64,000 nucleotides of DNA from Methylobacterium amylolyticum (GTDB lineage Bacteria; Pseudomonadota; Alphaproteobacteria; Rhizobiales; Beijerinckiaceae). Of the stretch, positions 48,967-58,243 are shown piece by piece. Below the pieces are notes generated by a model. That model saw only the letters and a list, made by a program, of their open reading frames with translations, had not been told where the DNA came from and searched no databases. Numbering within the stretch: the first letter of the stretch is position 1; every line of letters starts with the position of its first letter. The stretch lies in NCBI RefSeq assembly GCF_030700245.1, contig NZ_JAUYZI010000008.1:1-64000 (forward strand). The letters are read 5' to 3'. The position numbers were made by a program, and so were the translations under genes.

Positions 48967-49884
48967 TCAAGCGATCGGCGGGCGCGGCAGGCGGCTCTCG
49001 CCGGGCTCCATCACGAAAGTGTGGTCGAGGCTGTACCACGGGGCGGCGATATCGGGCTCCGGGGGCGCCTCCCCGGGCCCGTGCTCGACGAAATCCCCGA
49101 TCAGGGCGGCGGTGACGCCGAACACCGCGTCGCTCGCAAGGTACGGGTCGTGCGGGTCGAACACTTGGCTGACCAGCGTCTTCCAGCCGGGCTTGGCGCA
49201 GAGCACGTGCAGGTGCGCCGGCCGGTACGGGTGCCGCCCCTGCGCCCGCAGCACGTCGCCCGCCGGCCCGTGGGTCGGCACCGGGTAGCCGGCGGGGCGC
49301 ACCGAGCGGAAGGCGAAGCGCCCGTCCGCATCCGTCGTCAGGATGCCGCGCAGGTTCATGTCGGCCTGATCCGGATCCTGGTTTTCGTAGAGGCCGACCG
49401 GCGAGGATTGCCAGACGTCGACCCGGGCTTCCCCGATCGGGGCCCCGTCCGGCCCGGTGACGCGGCCGCGCACGAACAGGGCCGGCCCCGGCGTCGGCGA
49501 GCGCAGCAGGCTGCCGCCGTTCGCCACCCTCGGCGCGCCGTCGCGCCAGAACGGCCCGAGCAGGGCCGCGGCGGTCTCGGTGGCGCCGGCGTCGCCGTTG
49601 TTGAGCAGGCAGACGAGGGTGGAGAGGCCGAGCACGTCGGACATCAGCACGCCCTCGTTGTGCCGGTCGTCGGTGGTCCGGCCGATCCGGTTCAGGCATT
49701 CGACCCCCGCCTCCCACTCCGCCTCGGTCAGGCGGACCTCGCGGGCGAAGGCGTGGAGGTGGCGCACCAGCGCCGACAGGATCGCGTGCAGGCGCCGGTC
49801 CGGCATGGCCGCCATGGCGGCGAGCACCGCGGGGGTGACGCCGTCGGCGCCGGCGATGATCTGAGGCTCGCCCGTCCCGGCCAT
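48967..49884 (-). CDS. Intradiol ring-cleavage dioxygenase (hydroxyquinol/catechol type)
   Basis: The 305-residue product has the N-terminal helical dimer domain and the catalytic beta domain. The four iron ligands appear as the Tyr in VGLYENQDP, the Tyr in RPAGYPVPTHGP, and the two His in YRPAHLHVL. NMNLRG-like DMNLRG follows the first. These enzymes open catechol or hydroxyquinol rings with non-heme iron(III). No other aromatic-degradation gene is nearby, so the substrate is open. The ATG is supported by GGAGGGGGCG. Confidence 0.9.
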   Translation of the reverse strand: MAGTGEPQIIAGADGVTPAVLAAMAAMPDRRLHAILSALVRHLHAFAREVRLTEAEWEAGVECLNRIGRTTDDRHNEGVLMSDVLGLSTLVCLLNNGDAGATETAAALLGPFWRDGAPRVANGGSLLRSPTPGPALFVRGRVTGPDGAPIGEARVDVWQSSPVGLYENQDPDQADMNLRGILTTDADGRFAFRSVRPAGYPVPTHGPAGDVLRAQGRHPYRPAHLHVLCAKPGWKTLVSQVFDPHDPYLASDAVFGVTAALIGDFVEHGPGEAPPEPDIAAPWYSLDHTFVMEPGESRLPRPPIA

Positions 49885-50031
49885 CGCCCCCTCCCGGAAT
49901 GCAGCCTCGCGCCATGGTCGGCCACCCCTCTCGCGCGCGCAAGGCGTCCGCGGTGACGCGGATATGCGCGGCCTCCGTAGATTCGCGCGCCGGAGCGCGC
50001 CATAAGACTCGGAGACGAGAGGACGAGACCC

Positions 50032-51120
<1,089 letters not shown>

Positions 51121-51132
51121 TCGGGCCCAGAT

Positions 51133-51171
51133 CGGGCGAGCGCCGTCCCGCCGGGGTCCGCGCTCGGCCCG
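51133..51171 (+). terminator. Terminator-like hairpin after ilvE
   Basis: CGGGC-GAGCGC (51133-51143) pairs with GCGCTC-GGCCCG (51160-51171) with a one-base bulge. It starts 12 bases after the ilvE stop. No T tract follows. Confidence 0.35.
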
Positions 51172-51275
51172 GGACCGGCCCGGCATCCGGCGGATGCGGA
51201 CCGGCGGCGCGACGCCGGATATCGGTCCCGCCCGGTCCCGGGATGAACGGAGGGACCTCAGCCGTTCCTTCGACG

Positions 51276-52370
51276 ATGCCGCATTCCGCCCACCCGTTCA
51301 TCGCCCACACGATCGCCCACCCGCGCCTCAGCGTCCGGGACGCCCGCCTGCGCTACGGCCGGCGGCAGGCCCTCGACGGGGTGTCCCTCGACCTCGCGCC
51401 GGGGGAGATCGTCGCGGTGCTCGGCGAATCCGGCTGCGGCAAGAGCAGCCTGCTGCGCCTCGTCGCCGGCCTGGAAGCGCCGGACGCGGGCGAGATCCGG
51501 ATCGACGGCCAGGGTGTCGCCGGTGCCGGCCGGATGGTTCCCGCCGAGCGGCGCGGCGTCGGCCTGATGTTCCAGGACCACGCGCTGTTCCCGCATCTCG
51601 ATCTTCTGGACAACGTCCGCTTCGGCCTGCACCGTCTGCCGCGTGCTCGGGGCACGGCCCTCGGCCTGGAGCGGCTGCGCGACGTCGGCTTGGCGGACCG
51701 GGCCCGCGCCTACCCGCGCACGCTCTCCGGCGGGGAGGCGCAGCGGGTGGCGCTGGCGCGGGCGCTCGCCCCGGACCCGAAGCTGCTGCTTCTCGACGAG
51801 CCGTTCTCCAGCCTCGATCCCGGCACGCGGGAGCGCGTGCGCGCCGACACCCTGGCGCTGCTGCGTTCCGGCGGCACCACGGCCCTGCTCGTGACCCACG
51901 ATCCCGACGAGGCGATGGGGTTCTCCGACCGCGTCGTGCTGATGCATGCCGGGCGGATCGTGCAGGCCGGCACCGCCGAGGACCTCTATCGGCGCCCGGC
52001 CTCGCCGCGCGCGGCCCGGGCGCTGGGCCCGGTGATCGAGCTGGAGGGCCGAGCCGGAGCCGGGCGGATCGAGACCGCGCTCGGCACGCTGCCCGGCGCG
52101 CCCGGTGGGTCGGGTCCGGTGCGGGTCTGCCTGCGTCCCGAGGCGATCCGGACCGGGGCGCCGGGCGAGGGCCGGCCGGCGCGCGTGGTCGGGCACGTTC
52201 TCGGCGGCGCCGGACCGCGGGTGCGGCTCGCCGTGGAGGGGATCGACGCGGCGATCCTCGTGCCGGTCCCGGCCGGGGCGCTCCCCGCCAAGGGCGCGAC
52301 CGTCGGCCTGCGCCTCGATCCCGCGGGTGCCCACGTCTTCCCCGCGGCCCTGGACCGCACCGGGCCATGA
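51276..52370 (+). CDS. fbpC: Iron(III) ABC importer ATP-binding protein (FbpC-like)
   Basis: The 364-residue product is an ABC ATPase with a C-terminal regulatory domain. It has Walker A LGESGCGKSS, LMFQDHALFPHLDLLDNVRF (Q-loop), RTLSGGEAQRVALARALA and Walker B LLLLDEPFSSLD, VTHDPDEAMGFSD, then a TOBE-type domain with CLRPEAIRTG. The match to CysA/FbpC proteins, plus the following iron-binding protein and two-domain permease, indicates ferric iron uptake. The start is uncertain; ATG 51243 in frame is the alternative. Confidence 0.88.
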   Translation: MPHSAHPFIAHTIAHPRLSVRDARLRYGRRQALDGVSLDLAPGEIVAVLGESGCGKSSLLRLVAGLEAPDAGEIRIDGQGVAGAGRMVPAERRGVGLMFQDHALFPHLDLLDNVRFGLHRLPRARGTALGLERLRDVGLADRARAYPRTLSGGEAQRVALARALAPDPKLLLLDEPFSSLDPGTRERVRADTLALLRSGGTTALLVTHDPDEAMGFSDRVVLMHAGRIVQAGTAEDLYRRPASPRAARALGPVIELEGRAGAGRIETALGTLPGAPGGSGPVRVCLRPEAIRTGAPGEGRPARVVGHVLGGAGPRVRLAVEGIDAAILVPVPAGALPAKGATVGLRLDPAGAHVFPAALDRTGP

Positions 52371-52376
52371 TCACAG

Positions 52377-52397
52377 TATAATTATAGTAATTCTAAA
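52377..52397 (+). promoter_or_regulatory. A/T-rich control region between fbpC and fbpA with ICE-like half-site
   Basis: The 99 bases between fbpC and fbpA are far more A/T-rich than the genes. TATAAT (52377-52382) resembles a -10 box. TTCTAAA (52391-52397) is an exact half-site of the Irr iron-control element (TTTAGAA-N3-TTCTAAA); the left half matches only partly. An inverted repeat CGCAG/CTGCG follows at 52414-52428. Iron-dependent control of fbpA is inferred. Confidence 0.4.
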
Positions 52398-52469
52398 ACT
52401 TGCGACTTGCATGCGCAGTATATCTGCGGCATCTGGCACGCATAATTCAATCCAAAGGATCGATCCGCC

Positions 52470-53495
52470 GTGAAGCGATTCCCCCGTGCCCGCCGGATCG
52501 CGTGCGGCATCCTGGCCGGTTCGGTCCTCTCGGGCGCCGCGGGCGCCGCCGAGATCAACCTGTACACGACCCGCGAGCCGGGCCTGATCAAGCCGCTGAC
52601 CGACGCCTACACGGCGGCGAGCGGCGTCACGGTGAACACCACCTTCGTCGAGAAGGGCTTGGCGGAGCGGGTCGCCGCCGAGGGCGCGCGCTCGAACGCC
52701 GACGTGATCATGACCGTCGACATCGGCAACCTGATCGAGCTGGTCGACAAGGGGCTGGCGCAGCCGGTCGCCTCGCCGGTCCTGGACGCGGCGATCCCGG
52801 CAACTCTGCGCGACCCGGCGGGCCAGTGGTACGCGCTGTCGATGCGCGCCCGGGTGCTCTACGCCGACAAGGACCTGGGCCTGACCTCCGCGACCTACGA
52901 GTCGCTGGCCGATCCGAAATGGAAGGGCAAGGTCTGCATCCGCTCGGGCCAGCATCCCTACAACACGGGGCTGATCGCGGCCTACCTCGTCAAGCACGGG
53001 CCCGAGAAGACCGAGGCGTGGCTGCGCGGCGTCAAGGCCAACCTCGCCCGCAAGGCGGCGGGCGGCGACCGGGACGTCGCCCGCGACATCGCCGCCGACC
53101 TCTGCGAGGTCGGGCTCGCCAATTCCTACTACGTCGGGCTGATGCGCTCCGGCCGCGGCGGTCCCGACCAGCAGAAGTGGGGGGAGGCGATCAAGGTGGT
53201 GCTGCCGACCTTCGAGGGCGGCGGCACCCACGTCAACGTCTCCGGAGCGGTGGTGGCCAAGTCCGCGCCGCACCGCGACGAGGCGGTCAAGTTCCTCGAA
53301 TTCCTGGTCTCCGACCCGGCGCAGGCTCTCTACAGCCGGACCGATTACGAGTATCCGGTGAAGCCGGGGGTCGCGGTGGACCCGGTGCTGGCCGCGTTCG
53401 GGCCGCTCACCGTCGACAGCACGCCGCTCCCCGAGATCGCCCGCAACCGCAAGGCCGCGAGCCTGCTCGCCGACAAGGTCGGCTTCGACAACTGA
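52470..53495 (+). CDS. fbpA: Iron(III) ABC importer substrate-binding protein (FbpA/FutA-like)
   Basis: The 341-residue product has a signal peptide (residues 1-26, ending GAAGA-A) and then INLYTTREPGLIKPLTDAYT, DVIMTVDIGNLIELVDKGL, RVLYADKDLG and the paired tyrosines ANSYYVGLMRS that bind Fe(III) in this family. It captures ferric iron in the periplasm for the permease encoded next. GTG 52470 gives the natural signal peptide. A/T-rich DNA with an Irr-like half-site precedes it. Confidence 0.9.
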   Translation: MKRFPRARRIACGILAGSVLSGAAGAAEINLYTTREPGLIKPLTDAYTAASGVTVNTTFVEKGLAERVAAEGARSNADVIMTVDIGNLIELVDKGLAQPVASPVLDAAIPATLRDPAGQWYALSMRARVLYADKDLGLTSATYESLADPKWKGKVCIRSGQHPYNTGLIAAYLVKHGPEKTEAWLRGVKANLARKAAGGDRDVARDIAADLCEVGLANSYYVGLMRSGRGGPDQQKWGEAIKVVLPTFEGGGTHVNVSGAVVAKSAPHRDEAVKFLEFLVSDPAQALYSRTDYEYPVKPGVAVDPVLAAFGPLTVDSTPLPEIARNRKAASLLADKVGFDN

Positions 53496-53559
53496 GCATC
53501 GGCGGCCCGCGCACCCGGCGGCGGCCACCGGGACCCACCCCGGATGGGGACGCACACGC

Positions 53560-55200
53560 ATGAGCGCCGCGCCGAGGCTCGCCGGCTGGGCCGCGGCGGC
53601 GCTGCTCGCGGCCTGCCTGCTCGCGCCCGTCCTCTCCCTGGCGGCGGAGGCGATGGGGGGCTCGGACGTGTGGCCGCATCTCACCGCCCACGTCCTTCCG
53701 CAGGCCCTGCGCGACACCGCGCTGCTGCTCGCGGGCGTCGGCCTGATCGTCGCCAGCCTCGGCACGGGCTGCGCGTGGCTGGTATCGGCCTTCGAGTTCC
53801 CCGGGCGGCGCTGGCTGGAGCCGGCGCTGCTGCTGCCGCTGGCGGTGCCGACCTACGTGGTCGCCTACGCCTATCTCGACCTGCTGCACCCGCTCGGACC
53901 CGTGCCCTCGGCCCTGCGGGCGGCGCTCGGCCTCGCCCGCCCGCGCGACCTCGCCCTGCCGGACCTGCGCTCGCTGCCGGGCTGCACGGTGCTGCTCGGC
54001 CTGGTGCTCTACCCCTACGTCTACCTGCCGGCCCGCGCCCTGTTCGCGATGCGCGCCGGCACGTTGCTGGAAGCGGCGCGGATCCTGGGCGCCGGGCCCG
54101 TCCGGGCGTTCGTCCGGGTCGCCCTTCCGCTCGCCCGGCCGGCGATCGCGCTCGGCACCGGCCTCGCCCTGATGGAGGCGCTGAACGACGTTGGCGCCGC
54201 CGAATTCCTCGGGGTCCGGACCCTCACGGTCCAAGTCTACGCCACCTGGGTCAACCGTTCGGATCTGGCGGGCGCGGCGCAGATCGCCCTGGTGATGCTC
54301 GCCTCCGTCGTCGGCCTCATCGGGCTCGAGCGGCTCGCCCGGGGGGGACGCGACTACGCCGGGACGGGACGGCGCGAGCGCCCGGCCGCGCGGCGCAGCC
54401 TGCGCGGCTGGCCGGCGGCGCTCGCGCTGGGGCTCGGCGTCCTGCCGGTGGCGCTGGGCTTCCTCGTGCCGGCGGGCTACCTCGCGGTCGAGGCGGTCCG
54501 GCGGCTGCGGTTCTCCGGACTGCCGGCCTCCCTGCCGCGGGAAGCGCTCTCGACCGTCCTCTACGCCGGCCTCGCGACGGCGCTCACGGCGGCGGTCGGG
54601 CTGCTGGTGGCGGCCGCCCCCGGTCTCCTCGGGCGCCGGGCCGGCGGCGCGTTGATCCGGCTCGCCGGCCTCGGCTACGCCATGCCCGGCACGGTGCTCG
54701 CCGTCGGGCTGCTGGCGCCGCTCGCCGCCCTCGACGCGGGGCTGGCGGCCGCGGGCGGCCGGCTGATCGGGGACGTGCCGGCGCTCGTCGGCCTCGGCAC
54801 CGGCACGGCTCTCGTGGCGGCCTACACCCTCCGGTTCCTGAACCTCGCGGTCGGCGCCACCGAGGCCGGCCTCGCTCGGATCCCCGCGGCGCTGCCCGAC
54901 GCCGCCCGCGTGCTCGGCCGCTCCCGCCTCGCGACGCTCGCCCTGGTCCAGGTCCCGCTGGCGTGGCCGGCCTTCGCCGCCGGCGCGCTGCTGGTGTTCG
55001 TCGACTGCGCCAAGGAGCTGCCGGCGACGCTGCTCCTGCGCCCGCTCAACGTCGAGACCCTGGCCACCCACCTCTACGGCGAGGCTTCCCGCGGCACCTA
55101 CGAGGACGGGGCGGTGGCAGCGCTTCTGATCGTCGCCCTGGGCCTCCTGCCGGTGGCGCTGCTGACGCGGCTGCCGCGGACCGGGCTCGGCGGCGGCTGA
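53560..55200 (+). CDS. fbpB: Iron(III) ABC importer permease (FbpB-like)
   Basis: The 546-residue product is a fused double permease. Each half has about six spans and an EAA-type loop: EAARILGAGPVRAFVRVALP in the first half and DAARVLGRSRLATLALVQVP in the second. This two-in-one arrangement is the FbpB/SfuB type. It completes the fbpC-fbpA-fbpB importer. The ATG follows fbpA's stop by 64 bases. Confidence 0.9.
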   Translation: MSAAPRLAGWAAAALLAACLLAPVLSLAAEAMGGSDVWPHLTAHVLPQALRDTALLLAGVGLIVASLGTGCAWLVSAFEFPGRRWLEPALLLPLAVPTYVVAYAYLDLLHPLGPVPSALRAALGLARPRDLALPDLRSLPGCTVLLGLVLYPYVYLPARALFAMRAGTLLEAARILGAGPVRAFVRVALPLARPAIALGTGLALMEALNDVGAAEFLGVRTLTVQVYATWVNRSDLAGAAQIALVMLASVVGLIGLERLARGGRDYAGTGRRERPAARRSLRGWPAALALGLGVLPVALGFLVPAGYLAVEAVRRLRFSGLPASLPREALSTVLYAGLATALTAAVGLLVAAAPGLLGRRAGGALIRLAGLGYAMPGTVLAVGLLAPLAALDAGLAAAGGRLIGDVPALVGLGTGTALVAAYTLRFLNLAVGATEAGLARIPAALPDAARVLGRSRLATLALVQVPLAWPAFAAGALLVFVDCAKELPATLLLRPLNVETLATHLYGEASRGTYEDGAVAALLIVALGLLPVALLTRLPRTGLGGG

Positions 55201-55356
55201 GCCGCGCCCGGATCCGCATCGCGACGCGGTCGGGCGGCCAGAGCCGCGGACGCCGCCGCCGTTCTCAGATTCGCCGCTTTCCCCGGGCAGGAGCCGTCCC
55301 GGCCCCCGATCCTGCGGTGCCGTCCCGCCGCGCGGACGGCCTGGAGACCTGACCCG

Positions 55357-56010
55357 GTGATCCGCTTCGAGAACGTCAGCAAGGTCTACAGCACCAACGG
55401 CAACCGCCGAACGATCCTGGAGCAGGTCTCGTTCACCCTGAAGCCCGGAATCTCCTACGGGGTCCTGGGCATCAACGGCGCCGGCAAGTCGACCACCGTG
55501 CGCCTTCTGGCGGGTACCGAGGAGCCGACCCGGGGCCGGATCATCCGAGGCCGCCGGACCTCCTGGCCGCTGGGCTTCTCCGGCGGCTTCCACCCGATGA
55601 TGACGGGCCGCGACAACCTGACCTTCGTGGCGCGCATCTACGGTGAGGATCCCAAGAAGGTGCTCGAGTTCGTCGAGGACTTCTCCGAACTCGGCAGCTA
55701 CCTCGACGTGCCGATCAGGACCTACTCCTCCGGCATGGCCGCCCGCCTCGCCTTCGGGATGAGCATGGCGATCCCGTTCGACTGCTACCTGATCGACGAG
55801 ATCACCTCGGTGGGCGATGCTCGGTTCGCCAAGCGCGCCGACGAGGTGTTCTCGCAGCGCCTCAAGCACGCCGACGTGATCATGGTCTCCCACTCGATGG
55901 ACACGATCCGCAAGTGGTGCACGCAGGGCATCGTCCTGCTGAACGGCCGCGCGATCATCTACGAGGACATCGACGACGCGATCGAGGTCTACCGCCGCCT
56001 CAACTCCTGA
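55357..56010 (+). CDS. kpsT: Capsular polysaccharide ABC exporter ATP-binding protein (KpsT-like)
   Basis: The 217-residue product has Walker A GINGAGKSTTVRLLAG, the KpsT-type signature TYSSGMAARLAFGMSM, Walker B CYLIDEITSVGD and the switch in VSHSMDTIRKWC. This is the pattern of CtrD/BexA/KpsT ATPases that drive export of capsule chains. No KpsM permease gene lies beside it, which is unusual. The next gene, in the same direction, encodes a KpsE-like protein. Confidence 0.88.
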   Translation: MIRFENVSKVYSTNGNRRTILEQVSFTLKPGISYGVLGINGAGKSTTVRLLAGTEEPTRGRIIRGRRTSWPLGFSGGFHPMMTGRDNLTFVARIYGEDPKKVLEFVEDFSELGSYLDVPIRTYSSGMAARLAFGMSMAIPFDCYLIDEITSVGDARFAKRADEVFSQRLKHADVIMVSHSMDTIRKWCTQGIVLLNGRAIIYEDIDDAIEVYRRLNS

Positions 56011-56155
56011 GCGGGCACCGGCCGGGGATGCGGGTGCGCCGCCCCGCCCGCGACATGGTTTTGCCGTCTGCGCGTGGGAGAGGCCCGCGATGCGGGCTCG
56101 GCGCCGCCGGCCACGGGGCCGGGGCCCTCGGAACCGGAAAGCCGGGATACGGTCG

Positions 56156-57397
56156 ATGAACATGGAGATCCGGAAGGTCGAGGGCCAGCCGCTGACGACG
56201 GCCGATCGCCAGAAGGCGATCACCGAATCGCTGCGCCAGATCGCCCGCACCTCGCGGTTCGCCGACCGCAAGAAGGGCATCCGGTCCTATCAGACCCAGG
56301 CCAAGAACGACCCCTGGGTGCCGATCCTGTTCCTCGTCTGCTTCGTGCTGCCGACGCTGGCGGGTCTCGCCTACTACGGCTTCATCGCCTCCGACCGCTA
56401 CGTCAGCGAGGCGCGCTTCGCGATCCGCCCCGCGATCGGCTCCTCCGACAAGTCGACAGCCGAGATGGCGGGCGGCACGTCGAGTTCGTCGAACCCGATG
56501 GTCGCCCAGGACACGCAGATCACCTACGAGTACATCCTCAGCCGGCCGATGCTGGAAGCGATCACGGCCCAGTTGCCGATCCGCGACTGGTACAGCCGGG
56601 ACAGCATCGACTACTTCTCCCGCTTCGATCCCGAGAAGCCGATCGAGAAGTTCCTGCGCTACTGGAAGCGCATGGTCGGGGTCGAGATCGAGCCGAACTC
56701 CAGCATCATGTCGGTGACGGTGGCGGCCTTCGACGCGAACGAGGCTCTGGCCATCGCTCAGGCGGTGATGAAGGAAGCCGAGCGGATGGTGAACGACCTC
56801 AGCGTCACCTCCCGCAACGATGCGCTCTCCGAGAGCACACGCGAGCTGAAGCGCGCGGAGGAGCGGATGACCAAGGTCCGCCTCGAAATGCGCGATCTGC
56901 GCAACCGGGAAGGCATCCTGGATGCGCAGAAGACCAACGACGTCAACATCAAGATGGTGAGCGAGATGCGCGCCGCGCGCATCAACCTCGCGGTGCAGCT
57001 CGCCATCGGCCAGCGCGACCTCGGACCGGATCACCGGCGGATCATCGACATCAAGCAGCAGATCAAGGATATCGACGACAACATCGCCCGGATCGAGAAG
57101 GCCTCGACGAGCCAGAGCGCGGACGAGAAGCGGCTGCTCTCCGACGCGCTCACCCGGTTCGAGGCGCTGGAGACCGAGCGCAAGAACGCCGAGAAGCACT
57201 ACCAGCAGGTGATCGCCGCCTACGAGCGCGCGCGGATCATCTCGGCCCGGCAGATCGAGTTCTTCAGCCCGATCGTCCAGCCGGTGAAGGCCGAGTCCTC
57301 CACCGAGCCCCGGCGCCTGCTGATGATCGGCCTGATCACCGCCGGAGCCGCCGCGCTGTTCGGCGCCGCCGTCTTCGCCCGCAAGCTCATGGCCTGA
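56156..57397 (+). CDS. kpsE: Capsule polysaccharide export inner-membrane protein (KpsE/CtrB-like)
   Basis: The 413-residue product has an N-terminal membrane span (WVPILFLVCFVLPTLAGLAY, about residues 57-76), a long periplasmic region with coiled coil (about 220-370, ELKRAEERMTKVRLEMRDLR) and a C-terminal span (LLMIGLITAGAAALFGAAVF). It has YVSEARFAIRPAIGSSD after the first span. This is the BexC/CtrB/KpsE layout, which links the ABC exporter to the outer membrane pore. Alternative start ATG 56162. Confidence 0.88.
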   Translation: MNMEIRKVEGQPLTTADRQKAITESLRQIARTSRFADRKKGIRSYQTQAKNDPWVPILFLVCFVLPTLAGLAYYGFIASDRYVSEARFAIRPAIGSSDKSTAEMAGGTSSSSNPMVAQDTQITYEYILSRPMLEAITAQLPIRDWYSRDSIDYFSRFDPEKPIEKFLRYWKRMVGVEIEPNSSIMSVTVAAFDANEALAIAQAVMKEAERMVNDLSVTSRNDALSESTRELKRAEERMTKVRLEMRDLRNREGILDAQKTNDVNIKMVSEMRAARINLAVQLAIGQRDLGPDHRRIIDIKQQIKDIDDNIARIEKASTSQSADEKRLLSDALTRFEALETERKNAEKHYQQVIAAYERARIISARQIEFFSPIVQPVKAESSTEPRRLLMIGLITAGAAALFGAAVFARKLMA

Positions 57398-57436
57398 CGC
57401 GTCCCCGGACGAGCGGTCCCCGGGCTCGCGGCGCTC

Positions 57437-58093
57437 TCAACCCTCCGGCGTCCCGGTGGGCCAGATCGTGACGGCCGGTCTGCCCGCCTCGCTCCGCCCC
57501 GCGGCCCCCTCGCTCGCAACGGCCGGCCCGGCGGTGCCGCCCGTCCAGCCCTGCGCCCGCCAGTTCTCGGCGCGCTCGTCGAGGTCGATCGAGCCCGCCG
57601 CGTCGAGGATCTCCAGAACGCGGTCCGCGCGGTCCGCATCGACCCGCACGGTGACGAGGGTGCCGCCCCGGCGCACGCCCTCGGCGTAAGTGCGGGCCTC
57701 CCCTTCGCTCAGGCCCGTGCCGGTCAGGCCGCCGATGAGACCGCCGGCCGCCGCGCCGACGCCGGCACCCGTAACCGCGGACACGAGCCACCCCGCCGCG
57801 ACCACGGGCCCGAGCCCGGGGATCGCCAGCAGGCCGAGACCGGCGAGCAGCCCCGCGCCGCCGCCCAGAACCGTGCCCACCGTCGCCCCCGCCCCGGTGC
57901 TGCCGGCGGCGCTCGCCTCGGCCTGCCCCGCAGGCGCGGTCGTACCGGGGGCAGACCCCTCGGGCGCGTCCTCCGAGCGGTTGCCGACGATGCTGATGTC
58001 GGCGTGCGGGATTCCGGCGGCCTCCAGCCGCTCGATCGCCGCCGCGGCAGCCTCGTAGCGGTCGAACAGGGCGGTGACGGCGCGTGCGGCCAT
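57437..58093 (-). CDS. Glycine-rich stress-type membrane-associated protein (general stress protein 17M/YflT-like)
   Basis: The 218-residue product starts AARAVTALFDRYEAAAAAIE and ADISIVGNRS, like the YflT-type ferredoxin-like fold at the N-terminus of heat-induced stress proteins. A glycine/alanine-rich double hydrophobic hairpin follows (GLLAGLGLLAIPGLGPVVAA and GAGVGAAAGGLIGGLTGTGL), then a repeat of the fold (GGTLVTVRVDADRADRVLEI) and a low-complexity tail. Function is unknown. It lies divergent from flhA. Confidence 0.7.
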   Translation of the reverse strand: MAARAVTALFDRYEAAAAAIERLEAAGIPHADISIVGNRSEDAPEGSAPGTTAPAGQAEASAAGSTGAGATVGTVLGGGAGLLAGLGLLAIPGLGPVVAAGWLVSAVTGAGVGAAAGGLIGGLTGTGLSEGEARTYAEGVRRGGTLVTVRVDADRADRVLEILDAAGSIDLDERAENWRAQGWTGGTAGPAVASEGAAGRSEAGRPAVTIWPTGTPEG

Positions 58094-58162
58094 GATGCTC
58101 GCGATCCTTCCGGTGACGGGGATTCAAACACCGGGGCCGGCGCGGGTTCCGGATGACCCGCC

Positions 58163-58179
58163 TTAACGCCCCGCTAACC
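58163..58179 (+). promoter_or_regulatory. CtrA-like site upstream of flhA
   Basis: TTAACGCCCCGCTAACC gives TTAA, seven bases, then CTAACC(AT), one base off the CtrA full site. It lies 65 bases before the flhA start. CtrA activates early flagellar genes in many alphaproteobacteria, so the place fits. Confidence 0.45.
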
Positions 58180-58243
58180 ATCCGCCCGGCAGGAATTGCC
58201 GGGTGCGGGGCACGGACGGCGCGGTTCGGGAGAGGATGCCGGG

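Noticed and set aside
53407..56280. A 957-codon open frame on the minus strand
   Set aside because: It runs antisense through fbpB and kpsT and shows only shadow-frame composition. No domain motif is visible.
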